Translations under genes and position numbers: made by a program | The notes under the pieces: model-generated | Seen by the model: only the letters and a program-made list of their open reading frames with translations | Told to the model about the DNA's origin: nothing | The model's database searches: none | Shown: positions 44,260-53,205 of the stretch, one piece after another | Layout: every line of letters starts with the position of its first letter | Position numbering within the stretch: position 1 is the first letter of the stretch | Assembly (NCBI GenBank): GCA_963804495.1 | Contig: CAWDQN010000015.1 | Location: 1 to 64,000 of the forward strand | Source of the DNA: Rhodovastum sp963804495 | GTDB lineage: Bacteria > Pseudomonadota > Alphaproteobacteria > Acetobacterales > Acetobacteraceae | Reading direction: 5' to 3' | Length of the DNA: 64,000 nt

Positions 44260-44521
44260 GCCCGCGCGTCCGGCCGGGCCATCGAGTGAGTTTGTGCGCG
44301 GCGGCCTGACCGAGGAAGCGAGGGGCACAGGGGCGCGGAGCGAGGAAATTTGTCCGCGCCTCTCTGTCTCCCTGCGCAACTTTTCCGTTCCGTGTACTGC
44401 CGCATCGGCCGGAGCATTCGTCCGATGGCGCAGGCGCCTCTGGGCACTGGAGCCGTCGGCGTTTCAGGTGCATGTTTGAATTGGTGGCGCCCTGAATCGC
44501 TGAAGGAGGAGATGAACGACA

Positions 44522-44803
44522 ATGGTCGATCACGAACAGCGCCTGCGCGAGCTTGCCTACCGTTTGTGGGAGGAGGCCGGCTACCCGCATGGGCGATCCG
44601 ACGAATTCTGGTACACCGCGGTGGAAATCCTGACCTCCGAGACGCGTCCGCCGGAGCAGGAGGCAACCGATGCCGCCGCGCCGGAGGACGCGCCGGACGT
44701 CGCCGTCGCGAGCGAACCGGCTGGCCCGCCACCGGCCGCGGAGCCGGCGCCCGCTGATCGCAAAACGGACAAACCGGCTCGCAAGGCCGCAACGAAAGCC
44801 TGA
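44522..44803 (+). CDS. DUF2934-family small protein
   Basis: 93 aa. The N-terminal 45 residues ('EQRLRELAYRLWEEAGYPHG', 'RSDEFWYTAVEIL') are the DUF2934 helix pair, seen in many proteobacterial small proteins. The C-terminal half is a disordered alanine/proline/lysine tail ending 'KPARKAATKA'. Function unknown. AGGAGGAG at about 44504-44511 supports the start. Confidence 0.85.
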   Translation: MVDHEQRLRELAYRLWEEAGYPHGRSDEFWYTAVEILTSETRPPEQEATDAAAPEDAPDVAVASEPAGPPPAAEPAPADRKTDKPARKAATKA

Positions 44804-44895
44804 CCGCGCGCGCTGATGCTAGTCCCCGCTGCGCCATAGTACCGGTTGACGGGGGCGGAGGTTTCGCCTCCGCCCGTCCCACTGGCTGAGTGCTT

Positions 44896-45456
44896 CTACC
44901 GTCCCGCCCCCGGCACCCATAACACATCCCCATCCGCCGCCGCATTCAACCGGCGTGCCAGGGCGAACAGAAGGTCCGATGCCCGGTTGAGGTAACGTAC
45001 AAGCAGCGGGTTGAGCGCCTCCGCCCGGCCCAGCGAAACCACCCGCCGTTCCGCCCGCCGCACCACCGTTCGCGCCACATGCGCCTGCGCCGCGCCGGGC
45101 GAGCCACCCGGCAGCACGAAGCTGGTCAGCGCCGGCAGCCGGGCGATGATGTCGGTGATTTCCTGCTCCAGCCGCAGCACCGGCGCCTCGGTCAGCCGCA
45201 GCCGCTCGCCCACCACCCCAGGCACGCACAGATCGGCGCCGACGTCGAACAGATCGTTCTGCATGCGCCCCAGCATGGAATCCGCCTCGATGTCCGCGCC
45301 CAGGTGCAGCCGCAGCACGCCCAGCGACGCATTTGCCTCGTCCACCGCGCCGAGCGCCTCGATGCGCAGCTCGTCCTTCGCCACCCGCGAGCCGTCGCCG
45401 AGCGACGTCTCGCCACCGTCGCCGCCGCGGGTCATCACACGGTCGATCCGCACCAT
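44896..45456 (-). CDS. Cob(I)yrinic acid a,c-diamide adenosyltransferase, PduO type
   Basis: 186 aa from MVRIDRVMTRGGDGGETSLG, the family's ATP-binding start (R-x-G-D-x-G-x-T). It has 'LRIEALGAVDEANASLGVLR' (residues about 30-49), 'LPGGSPGAAQAHVARTVVRR' near 115 and 'LNRASDLLFALARRLNAAA' near 155 with the conserved N-R-x-S-D-x-L-F. It transfers adenosyl from ATP to cob(I)alamin in the cytoplasm. No other cobalamin genes are near. Confidence 0.93.
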   Translation of the reverse strand: MVRIDRVMTRGGDGGETSLGDGSRVAKDELRIEALGAVDEANASLGVLRLHLGADIEADSMLGRMQNDLFDVGADLCVPGVVGERLRLTEAPVLRLEQEITDIIARLPALTSFVLPGGSPGAAQAHVARTVVRRAERRVVSLGRAEALNPLLVRYLNRASDLLFALARRLNAAADGDVLWVPGAGR

Positions 45457-45472
45457 CGGTTTGTCCCCCGTT

Positions 45473-46159
45473 TCAGTTCAGCTCGAAGCGTACCGGCAGA
45501 TCCTGTGCCGACTCCACCGGCTCCCCGTTCTGGACCGCCGGCGTGAACCGCCATTTCGCGACCGCGTTCCGCGCCGCCCAGTCGAGCCGCGGATAGCCGG
45601 AGGTCTGCAGCACCTCGACCGTTTCGACCTGACCGTCGGCGCCGATATGCATCCGCAGCACCACCATGCCTTGTTCGCCGAGTTCAGCCGACAGCGGCGG
45701 ATAGCCGGGCGGTATGTTGCCCTGGTTCCCCACTGCCGGCCGCAATGCATCGCCGATGATCTTCGCGGCCCCCACCATGCCGTCGCCGAGCAGCGATGCC
45801 GCCTGCCAGGAGGGTGGGGCCGGCCGGGCCGGCGGCGGCGGCGGGCTCGCGGGGACCGGCGGCAGGGAAGGCGTGTCGCCCGGCGGTTCCGGGTCTGCCG
45901 GCGGGCTCGGCGCGGGCGAAGGCGGCGCGTCGCGCGGAACCTGCACGGTGGGCGGGTCCGGGGGCGGCGATTGCGCCCCATTCGTCTCGGCGCTGTCGCC
46001 CATCACCACATCCACCGTCGCCTGCTGGTCGGGCGGCGTGGGCCGCCTGGGCTGCAGCAGCCACAGCCAGGCCAGCACGCCGACCGCCGCCAGGACATGC
46101 AACGCCGCCGAGACGCCCAGCGCCCAGGACAGCCTGCGGTTGCCTGGGCGACGGGTCAC
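45473..46159 (-). CDS. TonB-family energy transducer
   Basis: 228 aa: a single N-terminal membrane helix ('WALGVSAALHVLAAVGVLAW'), a long proline-rich periplasmic spacer (about residues 45-115) and a C-terminal TonB domain with 'GYPPLSAELGEQGMVVLRMH' and 'SGYPRLDWAARNAVAKWRF'. It couples the inner-membrane proton gradient to outer-membrane receptors. No ExbB/ExbD or receptor genes are present in the window, so it is an orphan copy. It is 16 bases upstream of the cobalamin adenosyltransferase on the same strand, which hints at, but does not prove, a role in B12 uptake. Confidence 0.9.
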   Translation of the reverse strand: MTRRPGNRRLSWALGVSAALHVLAAVGVLAWLWLLQPRRPTPPDQQATVDVVMGDSAETNGAQSPPPDPPTVQVPRDAPPSPAPSPPADPEPPGDTPSLPPVPASPPPPPARPAPPSWQAASLLGDGMVGAAKIIGDALRPAVGNQGNIPPGYPPLSAELGEQGMVVLRMHIGADGQVETVEVLQTSGYPRLDWAARNAVAKWRFTPAVQNGEPVESAQDLPVRFELN

Positions 46160-46229
46160 GGACGCCGCGGCAGACGCGGCGTAAGGGCGTGGAGTCCAGG
46201 GCGCGGTCCCGATGCTTTCATTCGCCCCG

Positions 46230-47117
46230 TCAAATCACCAGCACACCATGGTGCTTGGCCTTGCTCTCCGGCTCGACATGGATGGTGATCAGCATTCCCT
46301 CCATCTCGGCTTTCAGCGCCGTTTCCACCCGGTCACAGATCACGTCCGCTTCGGCCACCGTCATCGCGCCGGGCACCACCAAATGAAACTCCAGGAAGGT
46401 GGTCGGGCCGGCATGGCGGGTGCGCAGGTCATGCGCTTCGATGGCGCCCGCGGCATGCTCGGCGACCAGCAGGCGAATGCGTTCCACCACGTCCGTGGCG
46501 GGGGCCGCGTCCATCAGCCCGCCCACCGATTCGCGGATCAGAAAGGTACCGGAGCCCAGGATATACAGCGCCGTCAGCGCCGCCAGCAGCGGGTCGAGCC
46601 AGCCGATGCCGGTCAGCACCACCATGCCGACGCCGATCAGAATGCCGCCGGAGGTGATCACGTCGGCCATCAGGTGCCTGCCATCACCCTGCAGGGCCGG
46701 CGAGCGCAGCTGCCGCCCGTTGCGAATAAGCACCAGTGCCCAGCTCAGGTTCAGCAGCGTCGCTACGCCGTTCAAGGCCATGCCGAGCAGCGGTGTTTCG
46801 ATCGGTGCCGGATGGGTATAGGCCTGCCAGGCCTCGCGCATGATTTCGAGGGCCGCGAGCACGATCAGCACGCCCTCGGTTACTGCCGAGAGAAATTCGA
46901 CCTTGTGGTGGCCGTACGGGTGGTTGGCGTCGGCCGGCTTGGCGGAAAGCCGCAGGGCGAAGAAGGCCAGCAGGGCGGCGGCGACATTCACCACCGTTTC
47001 GGCGGCATCGGAGAACAGGGCGGCGCTGCCGGTCAACTGCCACGCCGCCAGCTTCAGGCCCAGCACGGCCAGGCCCACCCCGATACTGCCGGCTGCGATC
47101 CGTTCTGTCTGTCTCAC
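46230..47117 (-). CDS. Cation diffusion facilitator (CDF) metal transporter
   Basis: 295 aa, six membrane helices and a cytoplasmic C-terminal domain. Metal site: 'ALFSDAAETVVNVAAALLAF' (D of F-S-D-x-x-x-x, residues about 33-52) and 'ADANHPYGHHKVEFLSA' (H-P-(Y/F)-G-H-x-K, about 63) in helix 2 and its loop; helix 5 has 'LMADVITSGGILIGVG'. It exports divalent cations such as Zn, Fe, Co or Mn by proton antiport; the metal cannot be fixed from these residues alone. Confidence 0.93.
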   Translation of the reverse strand: MRQTERIAAGSIGVGLAVLGLKLAAWQLTGSAALFSDAAETVVNVAAALLAFFALRLSAKPADANHPYGHHKVEFLSAVTEGVLIVLAALEIMREAWQAYTHPAPIETPLLGMALNGVATLLNLSWALVLIRNGRQLRSPALQGDGRHLMADVITSGGILIGVGMVVLTGIGWLDPLLAALTALYILGSGTFLIRESVGGLMDAAPATDVVERIRLLVAEHAAGAIEAHDLRTRHAGPTTFLEFHLVVPGAMTVAEADVICDRVETALKAEMEGMLITIHVEPESKAKHHGVLVI

Positions 47118-47227
47118 CCGGCGGTCCCCTCAGCGGCTGCGGGCGCGATCTAGCAGTACCCCGGGGACCCGCCCACCCTGCCCGGCCGCGGGCATGTCAC
47201 CGGCGCCCGGCTTCACCCGGCGGCGCG

Positions 47228-48145
47228 TCACCTGGCAGCGACAAAAATACGCCGCGCGCCGTAGGACAGCCAAACCCGGTGGGTTGCCAGATAGTCCATC
47301 CCCAGCAGCACATCGTAGCCCGGATCGGGCAGCTCGGTCACCACCATGGTGGGCTGTTCGATCCGCTCCGTGCCGATCCGCGCCTCATGGAACTGCCAGG
47401 GCCGCCCCTTGCCGGCCTGCGGCGACAGTCCGGCCAGGCGCAGAGACGGACGGGACGCCAGCGCGGCGTCGGTCACGCCGAGCCGGGCGGCGAAGGTGTG
47501 CGCCACCACGCTGCGCCCCGACCCGGTGTCGAGCAATGCCAGCGCCGGCACGCCGTCCAGTTCCATCAGCAGCAGCAACTGGCGCGGCCGCGCGCCTGCC
47601 GGCTGGGGCAGCGGCGTCAGGCGCGCGGCGGTCCGCAATTCGGTCGCAGGCACGTTCCACGGCGGGGAGGCGCGCGGGCACAACCGTCCGTAGTGCAACG
47701 TGACCCGCCCGTCCGGCATGTCGATGTCGAGATCGGCGTCGCCCAGAATGTCCATGCCCAGATTGCCGTCCGCCACCGGCACCGCCGGCATGATCAGCAC
47801 CACTGCCGGCTCGACCGGGAAGTCGCCGAGCTTCAGACGCCCGATGCGGCCGGTAGGATAGGTGGCGGCACCGCCGATGCCCGTGGTGCGCACCAACCGC
47901 TGCAAGTCGGGCGACACGCCGGCGCGACGGGCCGCCGCGGCGGAGAGCACGGTGTTTCCGGCGCCGGTATCGACCACCAGCCGGGACGGCATGCCATCGA
48001 CCGTCGCGTCGACCGCGGCGAACGGGCCTACCTGGGCGAGCGGCAGCGTGCTGCTGCCGGCAAAACCGCAGGCCACGGGCGCTGGCGGCGGGACATCGGC
48101 ACAGCCTGCAAGGAACAGGAGGGCGAGGATAATGATCGGGCGCAT
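47228..48145 (-). CDS. Lipoprotein with two retropepsin-like aspartyl protease domains
   Basis: 305 aa. The N-terminus MRPIIILALLFLAGCADVPP is a lipoprotein signal with the lipobox L-A-G-C. Two copies of a retroviral-protease-like half-domain follow: 'MPSRLVVDTGAGNTVLSAAA' (residues about 50-69) and 'VPALALLDTGSGRSVVAHTF' (about 205-224), each with the catalytic D-T-G. Later partner strands are 'LGMDILGDADLDI' and 'VLLGMDYLATHRVWLSY'. The pair could form one pseudodimeric active site. Periplasmic, probably attached to a membrane. Substrate unknown. The frame extends upstream through a repeat and is not coding there. Confidence 0.85.
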   Translation of the reverse strand: MRPIIILALLFLAGCADVPPPAPVACGFAGSSTLPLAQVGPFAAVDATVDGMPSRLVVDTGAGNTVLSAAAARRAGVSPDLQRLVRTTGIGGAATYPTGRIGRLKLGDFPVEPAVVLIMPAVPVADGNLGMDILGDADLDIDMPDGRVTLHYGRLCPRASPPWNVPATELRTAARLTPLPQPAGARPRQLLLLMELDGVPALALLDTGSGRSVVAHTFAARLGVTDAALASRPSLRLAGLSPQAGKGRPWQFHEARIGTERIEQPTMVVTELPDPGYDVLLGMDYLATHRVWLSYGARRIFVAAR

Positions 48146-48164
48146 GCGCGTGTCGGAGCTCGGT

Positions 48165-48225
48165 GACTGGGTGAAGGAAGGCCAGGGTTTGCCCTCGCCT
48201 TCCTTCACCCCATTACCCAACCGCC
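48165..48225. repeat. Short dispersed repeat copy
   Basis: gactgggtgaaggaaggcca, gggtttgccctcgccttcct, tcaccccattacccaac. Truncated member of the family, with 'ggtgaaggaaggc...gccttccttcacc' forming an 11-12 bp palindrome. It overlaps the 3' end of the next gene upstream by a few codons. Confidence 0.65.
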
Positions 48226-48662
48226 ACGAATGCCCGCATGTCCTGCGGCTTCGGCGCTTTGGACAGGAGGATCAGCCCCCTGATCGTCAGCGGGAGCAGC
48301 AGCAACCCGACCAGAACAAGACAGAGCGGAATCGACAGAATCAACAATTTAATCGCCGCCTTGCGCGCCTTTGCCTGGTCCTGTCCGATCGCGTCGATGT
48401 CATCGACCTGGTTCGTGCCGTCGTCGAGCGCAAACAGGCAGTGCTGGCCGGAAGGGCTCCGAACAAAAAAGAGCTTCACCACTTTGTCGGTTGCAAGAAA
48501 GCCGCTCAACTTCCGTGCCGCGCTTACCTGGCGGATGGTCGTGTCACGGTCGTTGGACTCACGGATCCAAATCTCTTTGTAATGGACGCGCTGCGGGGAA
48601 CTCTCGTCCTCTCCAAGCCCCATGATGGTGCCTGACACTTTGAAAAGCGCCTGCTCAGTCAT
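48213..48662 (-). CDS. Hypothetical inner-membrane protein
   Basis: 149 aa, not recognised. A soluble N-terminal domain of mainly beta character ('ALFKVSGTIMGLGEDES', 'DKVVKLFFVRSPSGQHCLFA') is followed by a lysine-rich helix and one strong membrane segment ('LLILSIPLCLVLVGLLLLPL', residues about 105-124). A short tail ends 'APKPQDMRAFVAVG'. It has a slightly lower GC content than its neighbours. The last codons lie in a dispersed repeat, so the C-terminus may have been altered by it. Confidence 0.65.
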   Translation of the reverse strand: MTEQALFKVSGTIMGLGEDESSPQRVHYKEIWIRESNDRDTTIRQVSAARKLSGFLATDKVVKLFFVRSPSGQHCLFALDDGTNQVDDIDAIGQDQAKARKAAIKLLILSIPLCLVLVGLLLLPLTIRGLILLSKAPKPQDMRAFVAVG

Positions 48663-48722
48663 TCCTGTGCTCCATTGCCATGCGGCACGCCCGTGCCATC
48701 CGGTTGCCGCCGCTCGTTCCGC

Positions 48723-49316
48723 TTAGAATGGCCGCCGTGCCCGCAGGGCGGCGGCCAGGGTGCCGTCGTCCAGCACATCCAGCGCGCCGCCGATCGGCAC
48801 TCCCTGCGCCACCCGGCTCACCACGACGCCCAGCGGCTTCAGCCGCTCGGTCAGCCAATGCGCCGTGGTCGCCCCATCCACCGTGGCGCCAAGTGCCAGG
48901 ATCACCTCCGCGACTCCACCCTGCGCCACGCGGGCGAGCAGCGGCGCGACATTCAGGTCTTCCGGCCTTGTGCCAGCCAGCGCCGACAGCGTGCCGCCGA
49001 GCACGTGGTACAGCCCTTGATGCACATGGGCGCGTTCCAGCGCCCAAAGATCGCCCACCCCCTCCACCACGCAGACCAGCGACCGGTCGCGGTGCTGGTC
49101 GGCGCAGATCGCGCAGGGGTCGCGGCTGTCCAGGTTGCCGCATTGTCCGCAAGTCTGAACCGCCCGCGCCGCCTCGGTCAGCGCCGCCGCCAGCGGCAAC
49201 ATGCGGGCCTCGGGCTGCTGCAGCAGGCGCAGGGCTGCACGGCGGGCACTGCGCGGGCCGAGGCCCGGCAGCTTGGCCAGCAAGCCGATCAACCGCTCGA
49301 CTTCGGGGCCGCCCAT
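48723..49316 (-). CDS. recR: Recombination mediator RecR
   Basis: 197 aa, family length. Helix-hairpin-helix 'RLIGLLAKLPGLGPRSARRA' at the N-terminus, a four-cysteine zinc finger 'CGQCGNLDSRDPCAIC' (about 57-72), and a Toprim domain with 'LVCVVEGVGDLWALERAHVH' and 'VILALGATVDGATTAHWL'. It works with RecF/RecO in gap repair. It belongs to the dnaX-ybaB-recR unit, 43 bases after ybaB. Confidence 0.95.
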   Translation of the reverse strand: MGGPEVERLIGLLAKLPGLGPRSARRAALRLLQQPEARMLPLAAALTEAARAVQTCGQCGNLDSRDPCAICADQHRDRSLVCVVEGVGDLWALERAHVHQGLYHVLGGTLSALAGTRPEDLNVAPLLARVAQGGVAEVILALGATVDGATTAHWLTERLKPLGVVVSRVAQGVPIGGALDVLDDGTLAAALRARRPF

Positions 49317-49359
49317 GCCTGACCGGTACCGTAGCGTGCGCGGTCCAGCCCCCGGGCGA

Positions 49360-49683
49360 TCAGAATGGCAGCTTCATACCGCCTGGCAGGCTCAGGCCGC
49401 CGGTGACCTTCTGCATCTCCTCCGTCGCCGCTGCCTCAAGCTTGCGCCTTGCGTCGGCGTGGGCGGCTACCAGCAGGTCCTGCAGCAACTCCATCTCGGC
49501 CGGGTCGGCCAACTTGGGATCTATGCGCACCGCTTTCAGCTCGCCCTTGCCGCTGAGCGTGACCGCGACCATGCCGGCGCCGGCCGCCCCCTCATGCGCG
49601 GTGGCCTCCAGCGTGGCCTGCATCTCCTCCATCTTCTTCTGCATCTGGGCGGCCTGCTTCATCAGGCCGGCGATGTTCTTCAT
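49360..49683 (-). CDS. YbaB/EbfC nucleoid-associated protein
   Basis: 107 aa, normal size. A coiled-coil N-terminus 'NIAGLMKQAAQMQKKMEEMQ' leads to the core strands 'GMVAVTLSGKGELKAVRIDP' and helix 'ELLQDLLVAAHADARRKLEA'. It forms tweezer-shaped dimers that bind DNA. Between dnaX (3-base gap) and recR, the classic order. Confidence 0.95.
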   Translation of the reverse strand: MKNIAGLMKQAAQMQKKMEEMQATLEATAHEGAAGAGMVAVTLSGKGELKAVRIDPKLADPAEMELLQDLLVAAHADARRKLEAAATEEMQKVTGGLSLPGGMKLPF

Positions 49684-49686
49684 CCG

Positions 49687-51684
49687 TCAGTTCTCCCAGT
49701 GATCGGGGGGGGCGTCCGCGAACCCGTTGTCCGCGAACCCGGTATCGGCAAACTCAGCAGTGGCAAACTCAGCATCCGGGGGAGCAAACTCGGGGCCCGC
49801 GAATTCGGCCACGCCACCCAGCACCGGCGCGGCGGTCAAGCCATACGCATCGGCGCGCGAGTCATGTACCGCCTCGATCCGCGCGCCGGGGAAAGCCTCG
49901 AGGATGGCGCGCACCAGCGGATGCCCAGCCGCGGCGGTGCGGCGGGCAGTATCGGCGGCGCTGCCCTGTTCGGCCAGCGTGGGCTGGCCGGCGGCGGCCG
50001 ACAGGGCGATGGTCCAGCGGGTGCCGGTGGCCGCCGCCAGCACGGCGGCCAGCCTGGCGGCGAGGTCGCGCGGGGCCTCGGGTTCGGGGCGCAGTTCGAT
50101 GACCGGCGGGGCGTAGCGCACCAGGTGGACGGAGTGCACGAGATGGCCGTGTAGGATCGGGTCGCGATGCTCCGCCACCAGGGCGACGGCGTCGCGGAAG
50201 CCGGCGGGGCGCAAGGCCGGCGCGGCGCTGGCTTCGGGCAGCGGCGCGGTCTGGCCGCCGCCGTTCGCTACCGCCCGCGCCCCCCTGCCGCTTCCAGCCG
50301 GGGAGGCGCCGGTGGCCGGTCCGCTCGCCGTGGGGGCCGGGGTCATGGCCCCAGCCGAGCCCGGCGGCTGCTCGGCGAGCCGGCGCACCAACTCGGCCGG
50401 CGGCGGCAGCTCGGCCACGTGGCACAGCCGAATCAATACCATTTCCGCCGCCGCCCGCCGGTCCGGCGCCGCTTCCACCTCGCCGATGCCTTTCAGCAGC
50501 ATCTGCCAGGCCCGCCCCAGCGTGGCCATGGACAGATGCTCGGCGAGTGCAGCACCGCGGGTGCGTTCGGCTTCCGGCAGTTCGGCCAATTCGCGCAGGG
50601 CCGGCACCGAGCGCAGCCGCGACAGCGTGTGCACCAGGTCCAGCAAATCCTGCAGCAGCACACCGAGATCCGCGCCCAGCGCGTGGGCGCGGTCGGTGAT
50701 TTCCAGCACCTCGGCCAGGCGGCCGCCCATCAGTGCTTCGAACAGGTCGAACACCGTCGCCCGGTCGGCCAGGCCCAGCATATCGGTCACCGCCTCGGCG
50801 GCGATGGCGCCGCCCGGTTCCGTCTGCGCGATCGCCTGGTCGAGCAGCGACAGACCGTCGCGCGCCGACCCGTCGGCCGCGCGGGCAATCAGCGTCAGCG
50901 CGTCGGGCGCCACCGCCACCCCTTCCTTCGCCGCGATGGCGGCGAAATGGGCGGACAGCTCGGCCACCGAAATGCGCCGCAGATCGAAGCGCTGGCAGCG
51001 GGACAGCACGGTCACCGGCACCTTGCGGATTTCGGTGGTGGCGAACACGAATTTCACGTGTGGCGGCGGCTCCTCCAGCGTCTTCAACAGGGCGTTGAAC
51101 GCCGGCTTGGACAGCATGTGCACTTCGTCGAGGATGAACACGCGGGTGCGGGCCTGCATGGGGCGGAAGCGCACCGCCTCGATGATGGCGCGCACCTCAT
51201 CGATGCCGTTGTTCGACGCCGCGTCGAGCTCGGTCACGTCGGGATGCCGGTCGGCCAGTATGGCGGTGCAGTTGGCGCACACGCCGCAGGGGTCCACCGT
51301 GGGCCCGCCGCCGCCGTCCGGGCCGGTGCAGTTCAGCGCGCGGGCGATGATGCGGGCGGTGGTGGTCTTGCCGACCCCGCGCACGCCGGTGAGCATGAAG
51401 GCATGCGCGACGCGGCCGGCGGCGAAGGCGTTGCGCAGCGTGCGCACCATCGCCTCCTGGCCGATCATGTCGTTGAAACTGGTGGGGCGGTATTTGCGCG
51501 CGAGAACCCTATAGGGGAGCGCTGGCGCTGGTTCGCGATAGCCCGCCGCAAAGTTTAGAATCCGAACGGGAGCCGGCGCGTTCACCGGTTCGTTCGGCCC
51601 GGACTCACCGAACAGCCCCGGACCGCTGGGCGTTGGCGGGAGGTCGTCGGCCGGCGGCGGGTCGTCGTCGAACAGGCCGGACAT
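49687..51684 (-). CDS. dnaX: DNA polymerase III subunits gamma/tau
   Basis: 665 aa from MSGLFDDDPPPADDLPPTPS; the further upstream ATG at 51873 is excluded because it would cover the SRP RNA. Clamp-loader ATPase: 'PYRVLARKYRPTSFNDMIGQ' (about 57-76), Walker A 'FMLTGVRGVGKTTTARIIAR', zinc-binding cysteines in 'DPCGVCANCTAILADRHPDV', Walker B 'RVFILDEVHMLSKPAFNALL', sensor 'FVFATTEIRKVPVTVLSRCQ'. The tau part follows from about 400. The last 35 residues are an odd tandem of E/D-F-A-x-x units ('FADTGFADNGFADAP'). Followed after 3 bases by ybaB. Confidence 0.95.
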   Translation of the reverse strand: MSGLFDDDPPPADDLPPTPSGPGLFGESGPNEPVNAPAPVRILNFAAGYREPAPALPYRVLARKYRPTSFNDMIGQEAMVRTLRNAFAAGRVAHAFMLTGVRGVGKTTTARIIARALNCTGPDGGGGPTVDPCGVCANCTAILADRHPDVTELDAASNNGIDEVRAIIEAVRFRPMQARTRVFILDEVHMLSKPAFNALLKTLEEPPPHVKFVFATTEIRKVPVTVLSRCQRFDLRRISVAELSAHFAAIAAKEGVAVAPDALTLIARAADGSARDGLSLLDQAIAQTEPGGAIAAEAVTDMLGLADRATVFDLFEALMGGRLAEVLEITDRAHALGADLGVLLQDLLDLVHTLSRLRSVPALRELAELPEAERTRGAALAEHLSMATLGRAWQMLLKGIGEVEAAPDRRAAAEMVLIRLCHVAELPPPAELVRRLAEQPPGSAGAMTPAPTASGPATGASPAGSGRGARAVANGGGQTAPLPEASAAPALRPAGFRDAVALVAEHRDPILHGHLVHSVHLVRYAPPVIELRPEPEAPRDLAARLAAVLAAATGTRWTIALSAAAGQPTLAEQGSAADTARRTAAAGHPLVRAILEAFPGARIEAVHDSRADAYGLTAAPVLGGVAEFAGPEFAPPDAEFATAEFADTGFADNGFADAPPDHWEN

Positions 51685-51740
51685 GCGCGGCGCCGGGCTC
51701 CGGCCGCCGCGGCGGCCCTGGTGGAAATCGGGTGGCGGGT

Positions 51741-51837
51741 GGGAGGCCGAACAAACGACCCGAGCGGAAACTCGTTGCGGCTGCTTCCTTCCGGACCTGA
51801 CCGGGTTGGCGAGGCGCCCGTCCGCCGCCGACCTCCC
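51741..51837 (-). ncRNA. ffs: Small bacterial signal recognition particle RNA (4.5S)
   Basis: The minus strand carries the universal SRP domain IV core GGTCAGGTCCGGAAGGAAGC followed by AGC. The stem closes with GGGAGG at the 5' end (51837-51832) and CCTCCC at the 3' end (51746-51741), about 97 nt, the expected size. It binds Ffh to form the SRP for membrane targeting. Its position just upstream of dnaX is the usual one in alphaproteobacteria. Exact ends are from base pairing and could be a few bases longer. Confidence 0.92.
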
Positions 51838-51932
51838 GAGCCCACATATCATCCATCCCGGCCGCGGGCGCAAGGTTGCCGGTGCGCGTGGCGCGTGGCA
51901 GGGTCGCGCCGCCCTCCGCCCGATGGATTCGC

Positions 51933-52873
51933 GTGACCCCGATTCTCGCCAGCCGCCCCAATATCTATACCGGCAGTCCGCTCGACCGGGCGGGCGCGCG
52001 GCGTGAGGACGCGGCCTGGATCGCCGCCGCGCTGGAGCGGGCGGACACGCGGTTCGTGCCGGTCTGGCGCAGTCGCAACCTGCTGCGCGGCGTCGATTCC
52101 GGAAAGCCCGAGGCAGTGTTTCTCACCGGCGAGGCGGGGGCTTCGCTGCTTCGATCCACCGCTCCCGTCTGGGCGTTCCTGGGGCTGCGGGCCGGGAATC
52201 CGGAGCCGCGCCGCCGGTGTTCACGCTGGACATCAGTGCGTTCGACGACCCGCTGCCCCTGTTGCCGCCCGGCGTCGGCGTCTTCACCGATCTGCGCGCG
52301 GTGGCCGGCGCGCTCATCGGCGCCGATGCGTCGGTGCTCGCGCATGCGCGCGGCCTGCTGCACTGGCGCAGCCGCCATCGCTTCTGCGGTGTCTGCGGCG
52401 GCGCCTGCGAGGTCCGCAGCGCCGGGCATGTTATGCAGTGCGCCGCCTGCGGCACCAGCCATTTCCCGCGCACCGACCCCGCCGTGATTATGCTGGTGCA
52501 CGCCGGCGACCGCGCGCTGCTCGGTCATTCGAGCCGCTTTCCCACCAGCACGATGTATTCGACCCTGGCTGGCTTCGTGGAGCCGGGCGAAAGCCTGGAG
52601 GAGGCGGTGGCGCGCGAGGTAATGGAGGAGGCGGGCGTGCGTGTCGGCCGGGTGCAGTACCATAGCAGCCAGCCCTGGCCGTTCCCGTCCAGTGTCATGC
52701 TGGGATTTTACGCCGAGGCGCAGTCGGAGGAGATCACCATCGACCCGCAGGAATTGCAGGACGCGCGCTGGTTCACCCGGGCGCAGATCCGCGACCCCCA
52801 GGCGCACGGCTTCTCCCTGCCGCGCCCGGACAGCATCGCCCGGCGGCTGATCGAGGACTGGGTGGCGGCATGA
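51933..52873 (+). CDS. nudC: NADH pyrophosphatase NudC (Nudix), frameshifted
   Basis: Likely GTG start ('MTPILASRPNIYTGSPLDRA'), an N-terminal domain to about residue 90, then the frame breaks near 52200-52213. The next frame continues 'PPVFTLDISAFDDPLPLLPP', 'HWRSRHRFCGVCGGACEVRS', 'MQCAACGTSHFPRTDPAVIM': the NudC zinc ribbon with four cysteines and the S-Q-P-W-P-F-P-x-S motif ('HSSQPWPFPSSVMLGF') that defines NAD(H) pyrophosphatases. A Nudix box with 'EEAVAREVMEEAGV' lies between. One missing base (about ggagccg|cgccg) restores about 313 aa. It removes NAD caps from RNA or hydrolyses NADH. Confidence 0.88.
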
Positions 52874-53205
52874 GGCGCGCTACCATGCCCGCCGGGCCTC
52901 CGGTCCTGGCGCTGCTGCTCCTGCCTTTGCTTTTGGCGGGGTGCACAAAAGTCGACCTGTTCAGCCGCCCCTACGCCGTCTATGGCGGGACATCGGCCGA
53001 CACCTTGAAAGGCGAATGCGAGCGCGCCGCATTCGACGATCCGGCGGTCAAGGACGAGCTGGCCAAGGCGGCCGGATCGGTGAACTACGCCTCGGACGCC
53101 TGGATGCAGCGCCTGGCCGACGCCAAGCGCCGGGCCATACAACGCTGCATGCTGACGCGTGGCGGTCCGGGGGAGGGCGGAGGCGTCGAACTGCCACGCC
53201 AATGA
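52870..53205 (+). CDS. Small hypothetical lipoprotein
   Basis: 111 aa. A lipoprotein signal: 'PVLALLLLPLLLAGCTKVDL', with the lipobox L-A-G-C at residues about 22-25. The mature part is charged and helical ('LKGECERAAFDDPAVKDELA', 'WMQRLADAKRRAIQRCM') with two cysteines that could pair. It is not a family I recognise. Start overlaps nudC by 4 bases and its stop overlaps the next start (ATGA), so it is cotranscribed with both. Confidence 0.72.
   Translation: MRRATMPAGPPVLALLLLPLLLAGCTKVDLFSRPYAVYGGTSADTLKGECERAAFDDPAVKDELAKAAGSVNYASDAWMQRLADAKRRAIQRCMLTRGGPGEGGGVELPRQ

Noticed and set aside
51684..51873. Upstream extension of DnaX to an ATG at 51873
   Set aside because: It would translate the SRP RNA gene; residues there are not DnaX-like, and the ATG at 51684 gives the normal start.
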